Shown in pieces: positions 49,431 to 62,735 of a DNA stretch of 64,000 bases. The notes below the pieces were generated by a model that saw only the letters and a list, made by a program, of their open reading frames with translations, did not search any database and was not told where the DNA came from. The stretch covers positions 5,634,284 through 5,698,283 of the forward strand of contig CATQJL010000001.1 in NCBI GenBank assembly GCA_958299035.1, read 5' to 3'. Position 1 is the first letter of the stretch; each line of letters opens with the position of its first letter. The stretch comes from Cylicocyclus nassatus (Eukaryota; Nematoda; Chromadorea; Rhabditida; Strongylidae). The position numbers were made by a program, and so were the translations under genes.

Positions 49431-49968
49431 ATGGCTCGCATAGACAGCGATTCCCAAATTATACCCACCCATAGCTCCTTTATCACTTCAGCGTTTCGGA
49501 TAAGACTCTATAGGTTTTTCAAGCCTACCTTTGCTCTATTTGAGAGCAAAAAATCCAGTCCAGTTCAAGAAGTCACGTGTGAGCATCTGTTCGAATAAAG
49601 GCTTTGAAATGGCTCGCATAGTCAGCGATTCCCAAATTATACCCACTCATAGCTCCTTTATAACCTCAGCGTTCCGGATAAGACTTTAGAGTTTTCCAAG
49701 AATATCTTCATCTACTGGAGAGCAAAAAATCCAGGCCAGTCCAGGAATTCATGCCTGAGCGTCACTGTCCGAATATAAGGCTTTAAAATGGTTCGCATAG
49801 ACAGCGATTCCCAAATTATACCCACCCATAGCTCCTTTATATCTTCAGCGTTCCGGATAAGACTCTATAGGTTTTTCAAGACTACCTTTGCTCTACTGGA
49901 CAGCAAAAAAAAACAGGCCGATCCAGAAAGCATGCCTGAGCGTCACTGTCCGAATATAAGGCTTTAAA
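49431..49968 (+). repeat. Three monomers linking the 9-mer to the 7-mers
   Basis: Units at 49431, 49609 and 49788 begin another 9-mer-like series: tttatcacttc with the CACGTG tail, then B with GAATTC, then A. The next unit (49969) instead starts ATGGTTCGC with a D tail and opens the 1248 bp 7-mer series. The A unit 49788 ends aaggctttaaa rather than tggctatgaa, consistent with an exchange in its tail. Confidence 0.82.
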
Positions 49969-52463
49969 ATGGTTCGCATAGACAGCGATTCCCAAATTAT
50001 ACCCACCCATAGCTCCTTTATATCTTCAGCGTTCCGGATAAGACTCTATAGGTTTTTCAAGACTACCTTTGCTCTACTGGACAGCAAAAAATACAGGCCG
50101 ATTCAGGAAGTCATGTCTGAGTACCATGCCTTTGAAATAGATCGCAAGACAGCGATTCCCAAATTATACCCACCCATACTCCTTTATAACCTCAGCGTTC
50201 CGGATAAGACTCTATAGGTTTTTCAAGACTACCTTTGCTCTACTGGACAGCAAAAAAAACTGGCCGATCCAGAAAGCATGCCTGAGCGTCACTGTCCGAA
50301 TATATGGCTATGAAATGGCTCGCATAGACAGCGATTCCCAAATTATACCCACCCATAGCTCCTTTACAACCTCAGCGTTCCGGATAAGACTTTAGAGTTT
50401 TCCAAGAATATCTTCATCTACTGGAGAGCAAAAAATCCAGGCCAGTCCAGGAATTCATGCCTGAGCGTCACTGTCCGAATATAAGGCTTTAAAATGGTTC
50501 GCATAGACAGCGATTCCCAAATTATACCCACCCATAGCTCCTTTATATCTTCAGCGTTCCGGATAAGACTCTATAGGTTTTTCAAGACTACCTTTGCTCT
50601 ACTGGACGGCAAAAAAAAAAACAGGCCGATCCAGAAAGCATGCCTGAGCGTCACTGTCCGAATATATGGCTATGAAATGGCTCGCATAGACAGCGATTCC
50701 CAAATTATACCCACCCATAGCTCCTTTATAACCTCAGCGTTCCGTATAAGACTCTATAGGTTTTTCAAGACTACCTTTGCTCTACTGGACAGCAAAAAAA
50801 AAACAGGCCGATCCAGAAAGCATGCCTGAGCGTCACTGTCCGAATATATGGCTATGAAATGGCTCGCATAGACAGCGATTCCCAAATTATACCCACCCAT
50901 ACTCCTTTATAACCTCAGCGTTCCGGATAAGACTCTATAGGTTTTTCAAGACTACCTTTGCTCTACTGGACAGCAAAAAAAACTGGCCGATCCAGAAAGC
51001 ATGCCTGAGCGTCACTGTCCGAATATATGGCTATGAAATGGCTCGCATAGACAGCGATTCCCAAATTATACCCACCCATAGCTCCTTTATAACCTCAGCG
51101 TTCCGGATAAGACTTTAGAGTTTTCCAAGAATATCTTCATCTACTGGAGAGCAAAAAATCCAGGCCAGTCCAGGAATTCATGCCTGAGCGTCACTGTCCG
51201 AATATAAGGCTTTAAAATGGTTCGCATAGACAGCGATTCCCAAATTATACCCACCCATAGCTCCTTTATATCTTCAGCGTTCCGGATAAGACTCTATAGG
51301 TTTTTCAAGACTACCTTTGCTCTACTGGACAGCAAAAAATACAGGCCGATTCAGGAAGTCATGTCTGAGTACCATGCCTTTGAAATAGATCGCAAGACAG
51401 CGATTCCCAAATTATACCCACCCATACTCCTTTATAACCTCAGCGTTCCGGATAAGACTCTATAGGTTTTTCAAGACTACCTTTGCTCTACTGGACAGCA
51501 AAAAAAACTGGCCGATCCAGAAAGCATGCCTGAGCGTCACTGTCCGAATATATGGCTATGAAATGGCTCGCATAGACAGCGATTCCCAAATTATACCCAC
51601 CCATAGCTCCTTTACAACCTCAGCGTTCCGGATAAGACTTTAGAGTTTTCCAAGAATATCTTCATCTACTGGAGAGCAAAAAATCCAGGCCAGTCCAGGA
51701 ATTCATGCCTGAGCGTCACTGTCCGAATATAAGGCTTTAAAATGGTTCGCATAGACAGCGATTCCCAAATTATACCCACCCATAGCTCCTTTATATCTTC
51801 AGCGTTCCGGATAAGACTCTATAGGTTTTTCAAGACTACCTTTGCTCTACTGGACGGCAAAAAAAAAACAGGCCGATCCAGAAAGCATGCCTGAGCGTCA
51901 CTGTCCGAATATATGGCTATGAAATGGCTCGCATAGACAGCGATTCCCAAATTATACCCACCCATAGCTCCTTTATAACCTCAGCGTTCCGTATAAGACT
52001 CTATAGGTTTTTCAAGACTACCTTTGCTCTACTGGACAGCAAAAAAAAAACAGGCCGATCCAGAAAGCATGCCTGAGCGTCACTGTCCGAATATATGGCT
52101 ATGAAATGGCTCGCATAGACAGCGATTCCCAAATTATACCCACCCATACTCCTTTATAACCTCAGCGTTCCGGATAAGACTCTATAGGTTTTTCAAGACT
52201 ACCTTTGCTCTACTGGACAGCAAAAAAAACTGGCCGATCCAGAAAGCATGCCTGAGCGTCACTGTCCGAATATATGGCTATGAAATGGCTCGCATAGACA
52301 GCGATTCCCAAATTATACCCACCCATAGCTCCTTTATAACCTCAGCGTTCCGGATAAGACTTTAGAGTTTTCCAAGAATATCTTCATCTACTGGAGAGCA
52401 AAAAATCCAGGCCAGTCCAGGAATTCATGCCTGAGCGTCACTGTCCGAATATAAGGCTTTAAA
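49969..52463 (+). repeat. 7-mer HOR, two tandem copies (1248 + 1247 bp)
   Basis: Copies start at 49969 and 51217, with lengths 168, 178, 179, 183 or 182, 182, 179 and 179. Marks are a unit after D that reads agacagcgattccc with catactcc (50137, 51385), tttacaacctc (50315, 51563), and ctggacggc followed by a long A tract (50494, 51742). The A tract near 50611 is about 11 bases, among the longest in the window, and is shorter in the second copy. Confidence 0.88.
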
Positions 52464-53514
52464 ATGGTTCGCATAGACAGCGATTCCCAAATTATACCCA
52501 CCCATAGCTCCTTTATATCTTCAGCGTTCCGGATAAGACTCTATAGGTTTTTCAAGACTACCTTTGCTCTACTGGACAGCAAAAAATACAGGCCGATTCA
52601 GGAAGTCATGTCTGAGTACCATGCCTTTGAAATAGATCGCAAGACAGCGATTCCCAAATTATACCCACCCATACTCCTTTATAACCTCAGCGTTCCGGAT
52701 AAGACTCTATAGGTTTTTCAAGACTACCTTTGCTCTACTGGACAGCAAAAAAAACTGGCCGATCCAGAAAGCATGCCTGAGCGTCACTGTCCGAATATAT
52801 GGCTATGAAATGGCTCGCATAGACAGCGATTCCCAAATTATACCCACCCATAGCTCCTTTACAACCTCAGCGTTCCGGATAAGACTTTAGAGTTTTCCAA
52901 GAATATCTTCATCTACTGGAGAGCAAAAAATCCAGGCCAGTCCAGGAATTCATGCCTGAGCGTCACTGTCCGAATATAAGGCTTTAAAATGGTTCGCATA
53001 GACAGCGATTCCCAAATTATACCCACCCATAGCTCCTTTATATCTTCAGCGTTCCGTATAAGACTCTATAGGTTTTTCAAGACTACCTTTGCTCTACTGG
53101 ACAGCAAAAAAAAACTGGCCAATCCAGAAAGCATGCCTGAGCGTCACTGTCCGAATATATGGCTATGAAATGGCTCGCGTAGACAGCGATTCCCAAATTA
53201 TACCCACACATAGCTCCTTTATAACCTCAGCGTTCCGGATAAGACTCTATAGGTTTTTCAAGACTACCTTTGCTCTACTGGACAGCAAAAAATACAGGCC
53301 GATTCAGGAAGTCATGTCTGAGTACCATGCCTTTGAAATAGATCGCAAGACAACGATTCTCAAATTATACCCACCCATAGCTCCTTTATATCTTCAGCGT
53401 TCCGGATAAGACTCTATAGGTTTTTCAAGACTACCTTTGCTCTACTGGACAGCAAAAAATACAGGCCGATTCAGGAAGTCATGTGTGAGCATCTGTTCGA
53501 ATAAAGGCTTTGAA
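52464..53514 (+). repeat. Start of a third 7-mer, then a switch (1051 bp)
   Basis: Units 52464, 52632 and 52810 continue the 7-mer series, including tttacaacctc. The 52989 unit instead has ttccgtataag and ctggccaatcc, and 53170 has CGCGTAG with cacacatagc. The part from 52989 is the left end of the 4253 bp super-repeat, which recurs from 57242. Confidence 0.85.
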
Positions 53515-55284
53515 ATGGCTCGCATAGACAGCGATTCCCAAATTATACCCACCCATAGCTCCTTTATCACTTCAGCGTTTCGGATAAGACTCTATAGGTT
53601 TTTCAAGCCTACCTTTGCTCTATTTGAGAGCAAAAAATCCAGTCCAGTTCAAGAAGTCACGTGTGAGCATCTGTTCGAATAAAGGCTTTGAAATGGCTCG
53701 CATAGTCAGCGATTCCCAAATTATACCCACTCATAGCTCCTTTATAACCTCAGCGTTCCGGATAAGACTTTAGAGTTTTCCAAGAATATCTTCATCTACT
53801 GGAGAGCAAAAAATCCAGGCCAGTCCAGGAATTCATGCCTGAGCGTCACTGTCCGAATATAAGGCTTTAAAATGGTTCGCATAGACAGCGATTCCCAAAT
53901 TGTACCCACCCATAGCTCCTTTATATCTTCAGCGTTCCGGATAAGACTCTATAGGTTTTTCAAGACTACCTTTGCTCTACTGGACGGCAAAAAAAAACAG
54001 GCCGATCCAGAAAGCATGCCTGAGCGTCACTGTCCGAATATATGGCTATGAAATGGCTCGCATAGACAGCGATTCCCAAATTATACCCACCCATAGCTCC
54101 TTTATAACCTCAGCGTTCCGTATAAGACTCTATAGGTTTTTCAAGACTACCTTTGCTCTACTGGACAGCAAAAAAAAAACAGGCCGATCCAGAAAGCATG
54201 CCTGAGCGTCACTGTCCGAATATATGGCTATGAAATGGCTCGCATAGACAGCGATTCCCAAATTATACCCACCCATACTCCTTTATAACCTCAGCGTTCC
54301 GGATAAGACTCTATAGGTTTTTCAAGACTACCTTTGCTCTACTGGACAGCAAAAAAAACTGGCCGATCCAGAAAGCATGCCTGAGCGTCACTGTCCGAAT
54401 ATATGGCTATGAAATGGCTCGCATAGACAGCGATTCCCAAATTATACCCACCCATAGCTCCTTTATAACCTCAGCGTTCCGGATAAGACTTTAGAGTTTT
54501 CCAAGAATATCTTCATCTACTGGAGAGCAAAAAATCCAGGCCAGTCCAGGAATTCATGCCTGAGCGTCACTGTCCGAATATAAGGCTTTAAAATGGTTCG
54601 CATAGACAGCGATTCCCAAATTATACCCACCCATAGCTCCTTTATATCTTCAGCGTTCCGGATAAGACTCTATAGGTTTTTCAAGACTACCTTTGCTCTA
54701 CTGGACAGCAAAAAATACAGGCCGATTCAGGAAGTCATGTCTGAGTACCATGCCTTTGAAATAGATCGCAAGACAGCGATTCCCAAATTATACCCACCCA
54801 TACTCCTTTATAACCTCAGCGTTCCGGATAAGACTCTATAGGTTTTTCAAGACTACCTTTGCTCTACTGGACAGCAAAAAAAAACTGGCCAATCCAGAAA
54901 GCATGCCTGAGCGTCACTGTCCGAATATATGGCTATGAAATGGCTCGCGTAGACAGCGATTCCCAAATTATACCCACACATAGCTCCTTTATAACCTCAG
55001 CGTTCCGGATAAGACTCTATAGGTTTTTCAAGACTACCTTTGCTCTACTGGACAGCAAAAAATACAGGCCGATTCAGGAAGTCATGTCTGAGTACCATGC
55101 CTTTGAAATAGATCGCAAGACAACGATTCTCAAATTATACCCACCCATAGCTCCTTTATATCTTCAGCGTTCCGGATAAGACTCTATAGGTTTTTCAAGA
55201 CTACCTTTGCTCTACTGGACAGCAAAAAATACAGGCCGATTCAGGAAGTCATGTGTGAGCATCTGTTCGAATAAAGGCTTTGAA
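53515..55284 (+). repeat. 10-mer HOR of 1770 bp, first copy
   Basis: Starts are 53515, 53693, 53872, 54053, 54235, 54414, 54593, 54761, 54940 and 55108. It includes aaattgtaccc with ctggacggc (53872) and CGCGTAG (54940). It recurs at 57768-59537, exactly 4253 bp to the right, with the same aaattgtaccc (near 58154). Confidence 0.89.
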
Positions 55285-56883
55285 ATGGCTCGCATAGACA
55301 GCGATTCCCAAATTATACCCACCCATAGCTCCTTTATCACTACAGCGTTTCGGATAAGACTCTATAGGTTTTTCAAGCCTACCTTTGCTCTATTTGAGAG
55401 CAAAAAATCCAGTCCAGTTCAAGAAGTCACGTGTGAGCATCTGTTCGAATAAAGGCTTTGAAATGGCTCGCATAGTCAGCGATTCCCAAATTATACCCAC
55501 TCATAGCTCCTTTATAACCTCAGCGTTCCGGATAAGACTTTAGAGTTTTCCAAGAATATCTTCATCTACTGGAGAGCAAAAAATCCAGGCCAGTCCAGGA
55601 ATTCATGCCTGAGCGTCACTGTCCGAATATAAGGCTTTAAAATGGTTCGCATAGACAGCGATTCCCAAATTATACCCACCCATAGCTCCTTTATAACCTC
55701 AGCGTTCCGTATAAGACTCTATAGGTTTTTCAAGACTACCTTTGCTCTACTGGACAGCAAAAAAAACTGGCCGATCCAGAAAGCATGCCTGAGCGTCACT
55801 GTCCGAATATATGGCTATGAAATGGCTCGCATAGACAGCGATTCCCAAATTATACCCACCCATACTCCTTTATAACCTCAGCGTTCCGGATAAGACTCTA
55901 TAGGTTTTTCAAGACTACCTTTGCTCTACTGGACAGCAAAAAAAACTGGCCGATCCAGAAAGCATGCCTGAGCGTCACTGTCCGAATATATGGCTATGAA
56001 ATGGCTCGCATAGACAGCGATTCCCAAATTATACCCACCCATAGCTCCTTTATAACCTCAGCGTTCCGGATAAGACTTTAGAGTTTTCCAAGAATATCTT
56101 CATCTACTGGAGAGCAAAAAATCCAGGCCAGTCCAGGAATTCATGCCTGAGCGTCACTGTCCGAATATAAGGCTTTAAAATGGTTCGCATAGACAGCGAT
56201 TCCCAAATTATACCCACCCATAGCTCCTTTATATCTTCAGCGTTCCGGATAAGACTCTATAGGTTTTTCAAGACTACCTTTGCTCTACTGGACAGCAAAA
56301 AATACAGGCCGATTCAGGAAGTCATGTGTGAGCATCTGTTCGAATAAAGGCTTTGAAATGGCTCGCATAGACAGCGATTCCCAAATTATACCCACCCATA
56401 GCTCCTTTATAACCTCAGCGTTCCGTATAAGACTCTATAGGTTTTTCAAGACTACCTTTGCTCTACTGGACAGCAAAAAAAAACTGGCCGATCCAGAAAG
56501 CATGCCTGAGCGTCACTGTCCGAATATATGGCTATGAAATGGCTCGCATAGACAGCGATTCCCAAATTATACTCACCCATAGCTCCTTTATAACCTCAGC
56601 GTTCCGGATAAGACTCTATAGGTTTTTCAAGACTACCTTTGCTCTACTGGACAGCAAAAAATACAGGCCGATTCAGGAAGTCATGTCTGAGTACCATGCC
56701 TTTGAAATAGATCGCAAGACAACGATTCTCAAATTATACCCACCCATAGCTCCTTTATATCTTCAGCGTTCCGGATAAGACTCTATAGGTTTTTCAAGAC
56801 TACCTTTGCTCTACTGGACAGCAAAAAATACAGGCCGATTCAGGAAGTCATGTGTGAGCATCTGTTCGAATAAAGGCTTTGAA
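55285..56883 (+). repeat. 9-mer HOR of 1599 bp, copy 1
   Basis: Lengths are 178, 179, 180, 179, 179, 178, 181, 168 and 177. It carries the rare ttatactcacccatag in the 56539 unit, shared with 60792 but not with 62391. Its first unit has a private tttatcactacagcg near 55338. Confidence 0.9.
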
Positions 56884-57767
56884 ATGGCTCGCATAGACAG
56901 CGATTCCCAAATTATACCCACCCATAGCTCCTTTATCACTTCAGCGTTTCGGATAAGACTCTATAGGTTTTTCAAGCCTACCTTTGCTCTATTTGAGAGC
57001 AAAAAATCCAGTCCAGTTCAAGAAGTCACGTGTGAGCATCTGTTCGAATAAAGGCTTTGAAATGGCTCGCATAGTCAGCGATTCCCAAATTATACCCACC
57101 CATAGCTCCTTTATAACCTCAGCGTTCCGGATAAGACTCTATAGGTTTTTCAAGACTACCTTTGCTCTACTGGACAGCAAAAAAACAGGCCGTTCCAAGA
57201 AGTCATGCCTGAGCGTCACTGTCCGAATATAAGGCTTTAAAATGGTTCGCATAGACAGCGATTCCCAAATTATACCCACCCATAGCTCCTTTATATCTTC
57301 AGCGTTCCGTATAAGACTCTATAGGTTTTTCAAGACTACCTTTGCTCTACTGGACAGCAAAAAAAAACTGGCCAATCCAGAAAGCATGCCTGAGCGTCAC
57401 TGTCCGAATATATGGCTATGAAATGGCTCGCGTAGACAGCGATTCCCAAATTATACCCACACATAGCTCCTTTATAACCTCAGCGTTCCGGATAAGACTC
57501 TATAGGTTTTTCAAGACTACCTTTGCTCTACTGGACAGCAAAAAATACAGGCCGATTCAGGAAGTCATGTCTGAGTACCATGCCTTTGAAATAGATCGCA
57601 AGACAACGATTCTCAAATTATACCCACCCATAGCTCCTTTATATCTTCAGCGTTCCGGATAAGACTCTATAGGTTTTTCAAGACTACCTTTGCTCTACTG
57701 GACAGCAAAAAATACAGGCCGATTCAGGAAGTCATGTGTGAGCATCTGTTCGAATAAAGGCTTTGAA
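56884..57767 (+). repeat. 5-mer block of 884 bp
   Basis: Starts are 56884, 57062, 57242, 57423 and 57591. The 57062 unit is unusual for this zone: it has the A body with ccgttccaag seen in the 34-41 kb triads, followed by the aaggctttaaa end. It sits where the neighbouring HORs have a B unit with GAATTC. The last three units repeat 52989-53514. Confidence 0.87.
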
Positions 57768-59537
57768 ATGGCTCGCATAGACAGCGATTCCCAAATTATA
57801 CCCACCCATAGCTCCTTTATCACTTCAGCGTTTCGGATAAGACTCTATAGGTTTTTCAAGCCTACCTTTGCTCTATTTGAGAGCAAAAAATCCAGTCCAG
57901 TTCAAGAAGTCACGTGTGAGCATCTGTTCGAATAAAGGCTTTGAAATGGCTCGCATAGTCAGCGATTCCCAAATTATACCCACTCATAGCTCCTTTATAA
58001 CCTCAGCGTTCCGGATAAGACTTTAGAGTTTTCCAAGAATATCTTCATCTACTGGAGAGCAAAAAATCCAGGCCAGTCCAGGAATTCATGCCTGAGCGTC
58101 ACTGTCCGAATATAAGGCTTTAAAATGGTTCGCATAGACAGCGATTCCCAAATTGTACCCACCCATAGCTCCTTTATATCTTCAGCGTTCCGGATAAGAC
58201 TCTATAGGTTTTTCAAGACTACCTTTGCTCTACTGGACGGCAAAAAAAAAACAGGCCGATCCAGAAAGCATGCCTGAGCGTCACTGTCCGAATATATGGC
58301 TATGAAATGGCTCGCATAGACAGCGATTCCCAAATTATACCCACCCATAGCTCCTTTATAACCTCAGCGTTCCGTATAAGACTCTATAGGTTTTTCAAGA
58401 CTACCTTTGCTCTACTGGACAGCAAAAAAAAAACAGGCCGATCCAGAAAGCATGCCTGAGCGTCACTGTCCGAATATATGGCTATGAAATGGCTCGCATA
58501 GACAGCGATTCCCAAATTATACCCACCCATACTCCTTTATAACCTCAGCGTTCCGGATAAGACTCTATAGGTTTTTCAAGACTACCTTTGCTCTACTGGA
58601 CAGCAAAAAAAACTGGCCGATCCAGAAAGCATGCCTGAGCGTCACTGTCCGAATATATGGCTATGAAATGGCTCGCATAGACAGCGATTCCCAAATTATA
58701 CCCACCCATAGCTCCTTTATAACCTCAGCGTTCCGGATAAGACTTTAGAGTTTTCCAAGAATATCTTCATCTACTGGAGAGCAAAAAATCCAGGCCAGTC
58801 CAGGAATTCATGCCTGAGCGTCACTGTCCGAATATAAGGCTTTAAAATGGTTCGCATAGACAGCGATTCCCAAATTATACCCACCCATAGCTCCTTTATA
58901 TCTTCAGCGTTCCGGATAAGACTCTATAGGTTTTTCAAGACTACCTTTGCTCTACTGGACAGCAAAAAATACAGGCCGATTCAGGAAGTCATGTCTGAGT
59001 ACCATGCCTTTGAAATAGATCGCAAGACAGCGATTCCCAAATTATACCCACCCATACTCCTTTATAACCTCAGCGTTCCGGATAAGACTCTATAGGTTTT
59101 TCAAGACTACCTTTGCTCTACTGGACAGCAAAAAAAACTGGCCAATCCAGAAAGCATGCCTGAGCGTCACTGTCCGAATATATGGCTATGAAATGGCTCG
59201 CGTAGACAGCGATTCCCAAATTATACCCACACATAGCTCCTTTATAACCTCAGCGTTCCGGATAAGACTCTATAGGTTTTTCAAGACTACCTTTGCTCTA
59301 CTGGACAGCAAAAAATACAGGCCGATTCAGGAAGTCATGTCTGAGTACCATGCCTTTGAAATAGATCGCAAGACAACGATTCTCAAATTATACCCACCCA
59401 TAGCTCCTTTATATCTTCAGCGTTCCGGATAAGACTCTATAGGTTTTTCAAGACTACCTTTGCTCTACTGGACAGCAAAAAATACAGGCCGATTCAGGAA
59501 GTCATGTGTGAGCATCTGTTCGAATAAAGGCTTTGAA
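57768..59537 (+). repeat. 10-mer HOR of 1770 bp, second copy
   Basis: Copy of 53515-55284 at 4253 bp, with starts 57768, 57946, 58125, 58307, 58489, 58668, 58847, 59015, 59193 and 59361. Differences from the first copy that I noticed are A-tract lengths in single units (for example 182 against 181 bp for the third) and no other diagnostic changes. Confidence 0.89.
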
Positions 59538-61136
59538 ATGGCTCGCATAGACAGCGATTCCCAAATTATACCCACCCATAGCTCCTTTATCACTTCAGCG
59601 TTTCGGATAAGACTCTATAGGTTTTTCAAGCCTACCTTTGCTCTATTTGAGAGCAAAAAATCCAGTCCAGTTCAAGAAGTCACGTGTGAGCATCTGTTCG
59701 AATAAAGGCTTTGAAATGGCTCGCATAGTCAGCGATTCCCAAATTATACCCACTCATAGCTCCTTTATAACCTCAGCGTTCCGGATAAGACTTTAGAGTT
59801 TTCCAAGAATATCTTCATCTACTGGAGAGCAAAAAATCCAGGCCAGTCCAGGAATTCATGCCTGAGCGTCACTGTCCGAATATAAGGCTTTAAAATGGTT
59901 CGCATAGACAGCGATTCCCAAATTATACCCACCCATAGCTCCTTTATAACCTCAGCGTTCCGTATAAGACTCTATAGGTTTTTCAAGACTACCTTTGCTC
60001 TACTGGACAGCAAAAAAAACTGGCCGATCCAGAAAGCATGCCTGAGCGTCACTGTCCGAATATATGGCTATGAAATGGCTCGCATAGACAGCGATTCCCA
60101 AATTATACCCACCCATACTCCTTTATAACCTCAGCGTTCCGGATAAGACTCTATAGGTTTTTCAAGACTACCTTTGCTCTACTGGACAGCAAAAAAAACT
60201 GGCCGATCCAGAAAGCATGCCTGAGCGTCACTGTCCGAATATATGGCTATGAAATGGCTCGCATAGACAGCGATTCCCAAATTATACCCACCCATAGCTC
60301 CTTTATAACCTCAGCGTTCCGGATAAGACTTTAGAGTTTTCCAAGAATATCTTCATCTACTGGAGAGCAAAAAATCCAGGCCAGTCCAGGAATTCATGCC
60401 TGAGCGTCACTGTCCGAATATAAGGCTTTAAAATGGTTCGCATAGACAGCGATTCCCAAATTATACCCACCCATAGCTCCTTTATATCTTCAGCGTTCCG
60501 GATAAGACTCTATAGGTTTTTCAAGACTACCTTTGCTCTACTGGACAGCAAAAAATACAGGCCGATTCAGGAAGTCATGTGTGAGCATCTGTTCGAATAA
60601 AGGCTTTGAAATGGCTCGCATAGACAGCGATTCCCAAATTATACCCACCCATAGCTCCTTTATAACCTCAGCGTTCCGTATAAGACTCTATAGGTTTTTC
60701 AAGACTACCTTTGCTCTACTGGACAGCAAAAAAAAACTGGCCGATCCAGAAAGCATGCCTGAGCGTCACTGTCCGAATATATGGCTATGAAATGGCTCGC
60801 ATAGACAGCGATTCCCAAATTATACTCACCCATAGCTCCTTTATAACCTCAGCGTTCCGGATAAGACTCTATAGGTTTTTCAAGACTACCTTTGCTCTAC
60901 TGGACAGCAAAAAATACAGGCCGATTCAGGAAGTCATGTCTGAGTACCATGCCTTTGAAATAGATCGCAAGACAACGATTCTCAAATTATACCCACCCAT
61001 AGCTCCTTTATATCTTCAGCGTTCCGGATAAGACTCTATAGGTTTTTCAAGACTACCTTTGCTCTACTGGACAGCAAAAAATACAGGCCGATTCAGGAAG
61101 TCATGTGTGAGCATCTGTTCGAATAAAGGCTTTGAA
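59538..61136 (+). repeat. 9-mer HOR of 1599 bp, copy 2
   Basis: Starts are 59538, 59716, 59895, 60075, 60254, 60433, 60611, 60792 and 60960, with lengths identical to 55285-56883. It shares ttatactcacccatag (60792 unit) with copy 1 and is followed directly by another copy. Confidence 0.91.
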
Positions 61137-62735
61137 ATGGCTCGCATAGACAGCGATTCCCAAATTATACCCACCCATAGCTCCTTTATCACTTCAGCGT
61201 TTCGGATAAGACTCTATAGGTTTTTCAAGCCTACCTTTGCTCTATTTGAGAGCAAAAAATCCAGTCCAGTTCAAGAAGTCACGTGTGAGCATCTGTTCGA
61301 ATAAAGGCTTTGAAATGGCTCGCATAGTCAGCGATTCCCAAATTATACCCACTCATAGCTCCTTTATAACCTCAGCGTTCCGGATAAGACTTTAGAGTTT
61401 TCCAAGAATATCTTCATCTACTGGAGAGCAAAAAATCCAGGCCAGTCCAGGAATTCATGCCTGAGCGTCACTGTCCGAATATAAGGCTTTAAAATGGTTC
61501 GCATAGACAGCGATTCCCAAATTATACCCACCCATAGCTCCTTTATAACCTCAGCGTTCCGTATAAGACTCTATAGGTTTTTCAAGACTACCTTTGCTCT
61601 ACTGGACAGCAAAAAAAACTGGCCGATCCAGAAAGCATGCCTGAGCGTCACTGTCCGAATATATGGCTATGAAATGGCTCGCATAGACAGCGATTCCCAA
61701 ATTATACCCACCCATACTCCTTTATAACCTCAGCGTTCCGGATAAGACTCTATAGGTTTTTCAAGACTACCTTTGCTCTACTGGACAGCAAAAAAAACTG
61801 GCCGATCCAGAAAGCATGCCTGAGCGTCACTGTCCGAATATATGGCTATGAAATGGCTCGCATAGACAGCGATTCCCAAATTATACCCACCCATAGCTCC
61901 TTTATAACCTCAGCGTTCCGGATAAGACTTTAGAGTTTTCCAAGAATATCTTCATCTACTGGAGAGCAAAAAATCCAGGCCAGTCCAGGAATTCATGCCT
62001 GAGCGTCACTGTCCGAATATAAGGCTTTAAAATGGTTCGCATAGACAGCGATTCCCAAATTATACCCACCCATAGCTCCTTTATATCTTCAGCGTTCCGG
62101 ATAAGACTCTATAGGTTTTTCAAGACTACCTTTGCTCTACTGGACAGCAAAAAATACAGGCCGATTCAGGAAGTCATGTGTGAGCATCTGTTCGAATAAA
62201 GGCTTTGAAATGGCTCGCATAGACAGCGATTCCCAAATTATACCCACCCATAGCTCCTTTATAACCTCAGCGTTCCGTATAAGACTCTATAGGTTTTTCA
62301 AGACTACCTTTGCTCTACTGGACAGCAAAAAAAAACTGGCCGATCCAGAAAGCATGCCTGAGCGTCACTGTCCGAATATATGGCTATGAAATGGCTCGCA
62401 TAGACAGCGATTCCCAAATTATACCCACCCATAGCTCCTTTATAACCTCAGCGTTCCGGATAAGACTCTATAGGTTTTTCAAGACTACCTTTGCTCTACT
62501 GGACAGCAAAAAATACAGGCCGATTCAGGAAGTCATGTCTGAGTACCATGCCTTTGAAATAGATCGCAAGACAACGATTCTCAAATTATACCCACCCATA
62601 GCTCCTTTATATCTTCAGCGTTCCGGATAAGACTCTATAGGTTTTTCAAGACTACCTTTGCTCTACTGGACAGCAAAAAATACAGGCCGATTCAGGAAGT
62701 CATGTGTGAGCATCTGTTCGAATAAAGGCTTTGAA
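61137..62735 (+). repeat. 9-mer HOR of 1599 bp, copy 3
   Basis: Starts are 61137, 61315, 61494, 61674, 61853, 62032, 62210, 62391 and 62559. It is in tandem with copy 2 at exactly 1599 bp. The 62391 unit has ordinary ttatacccacccatag, which separates it from copies 1 and 2. Confidence 0.91.
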
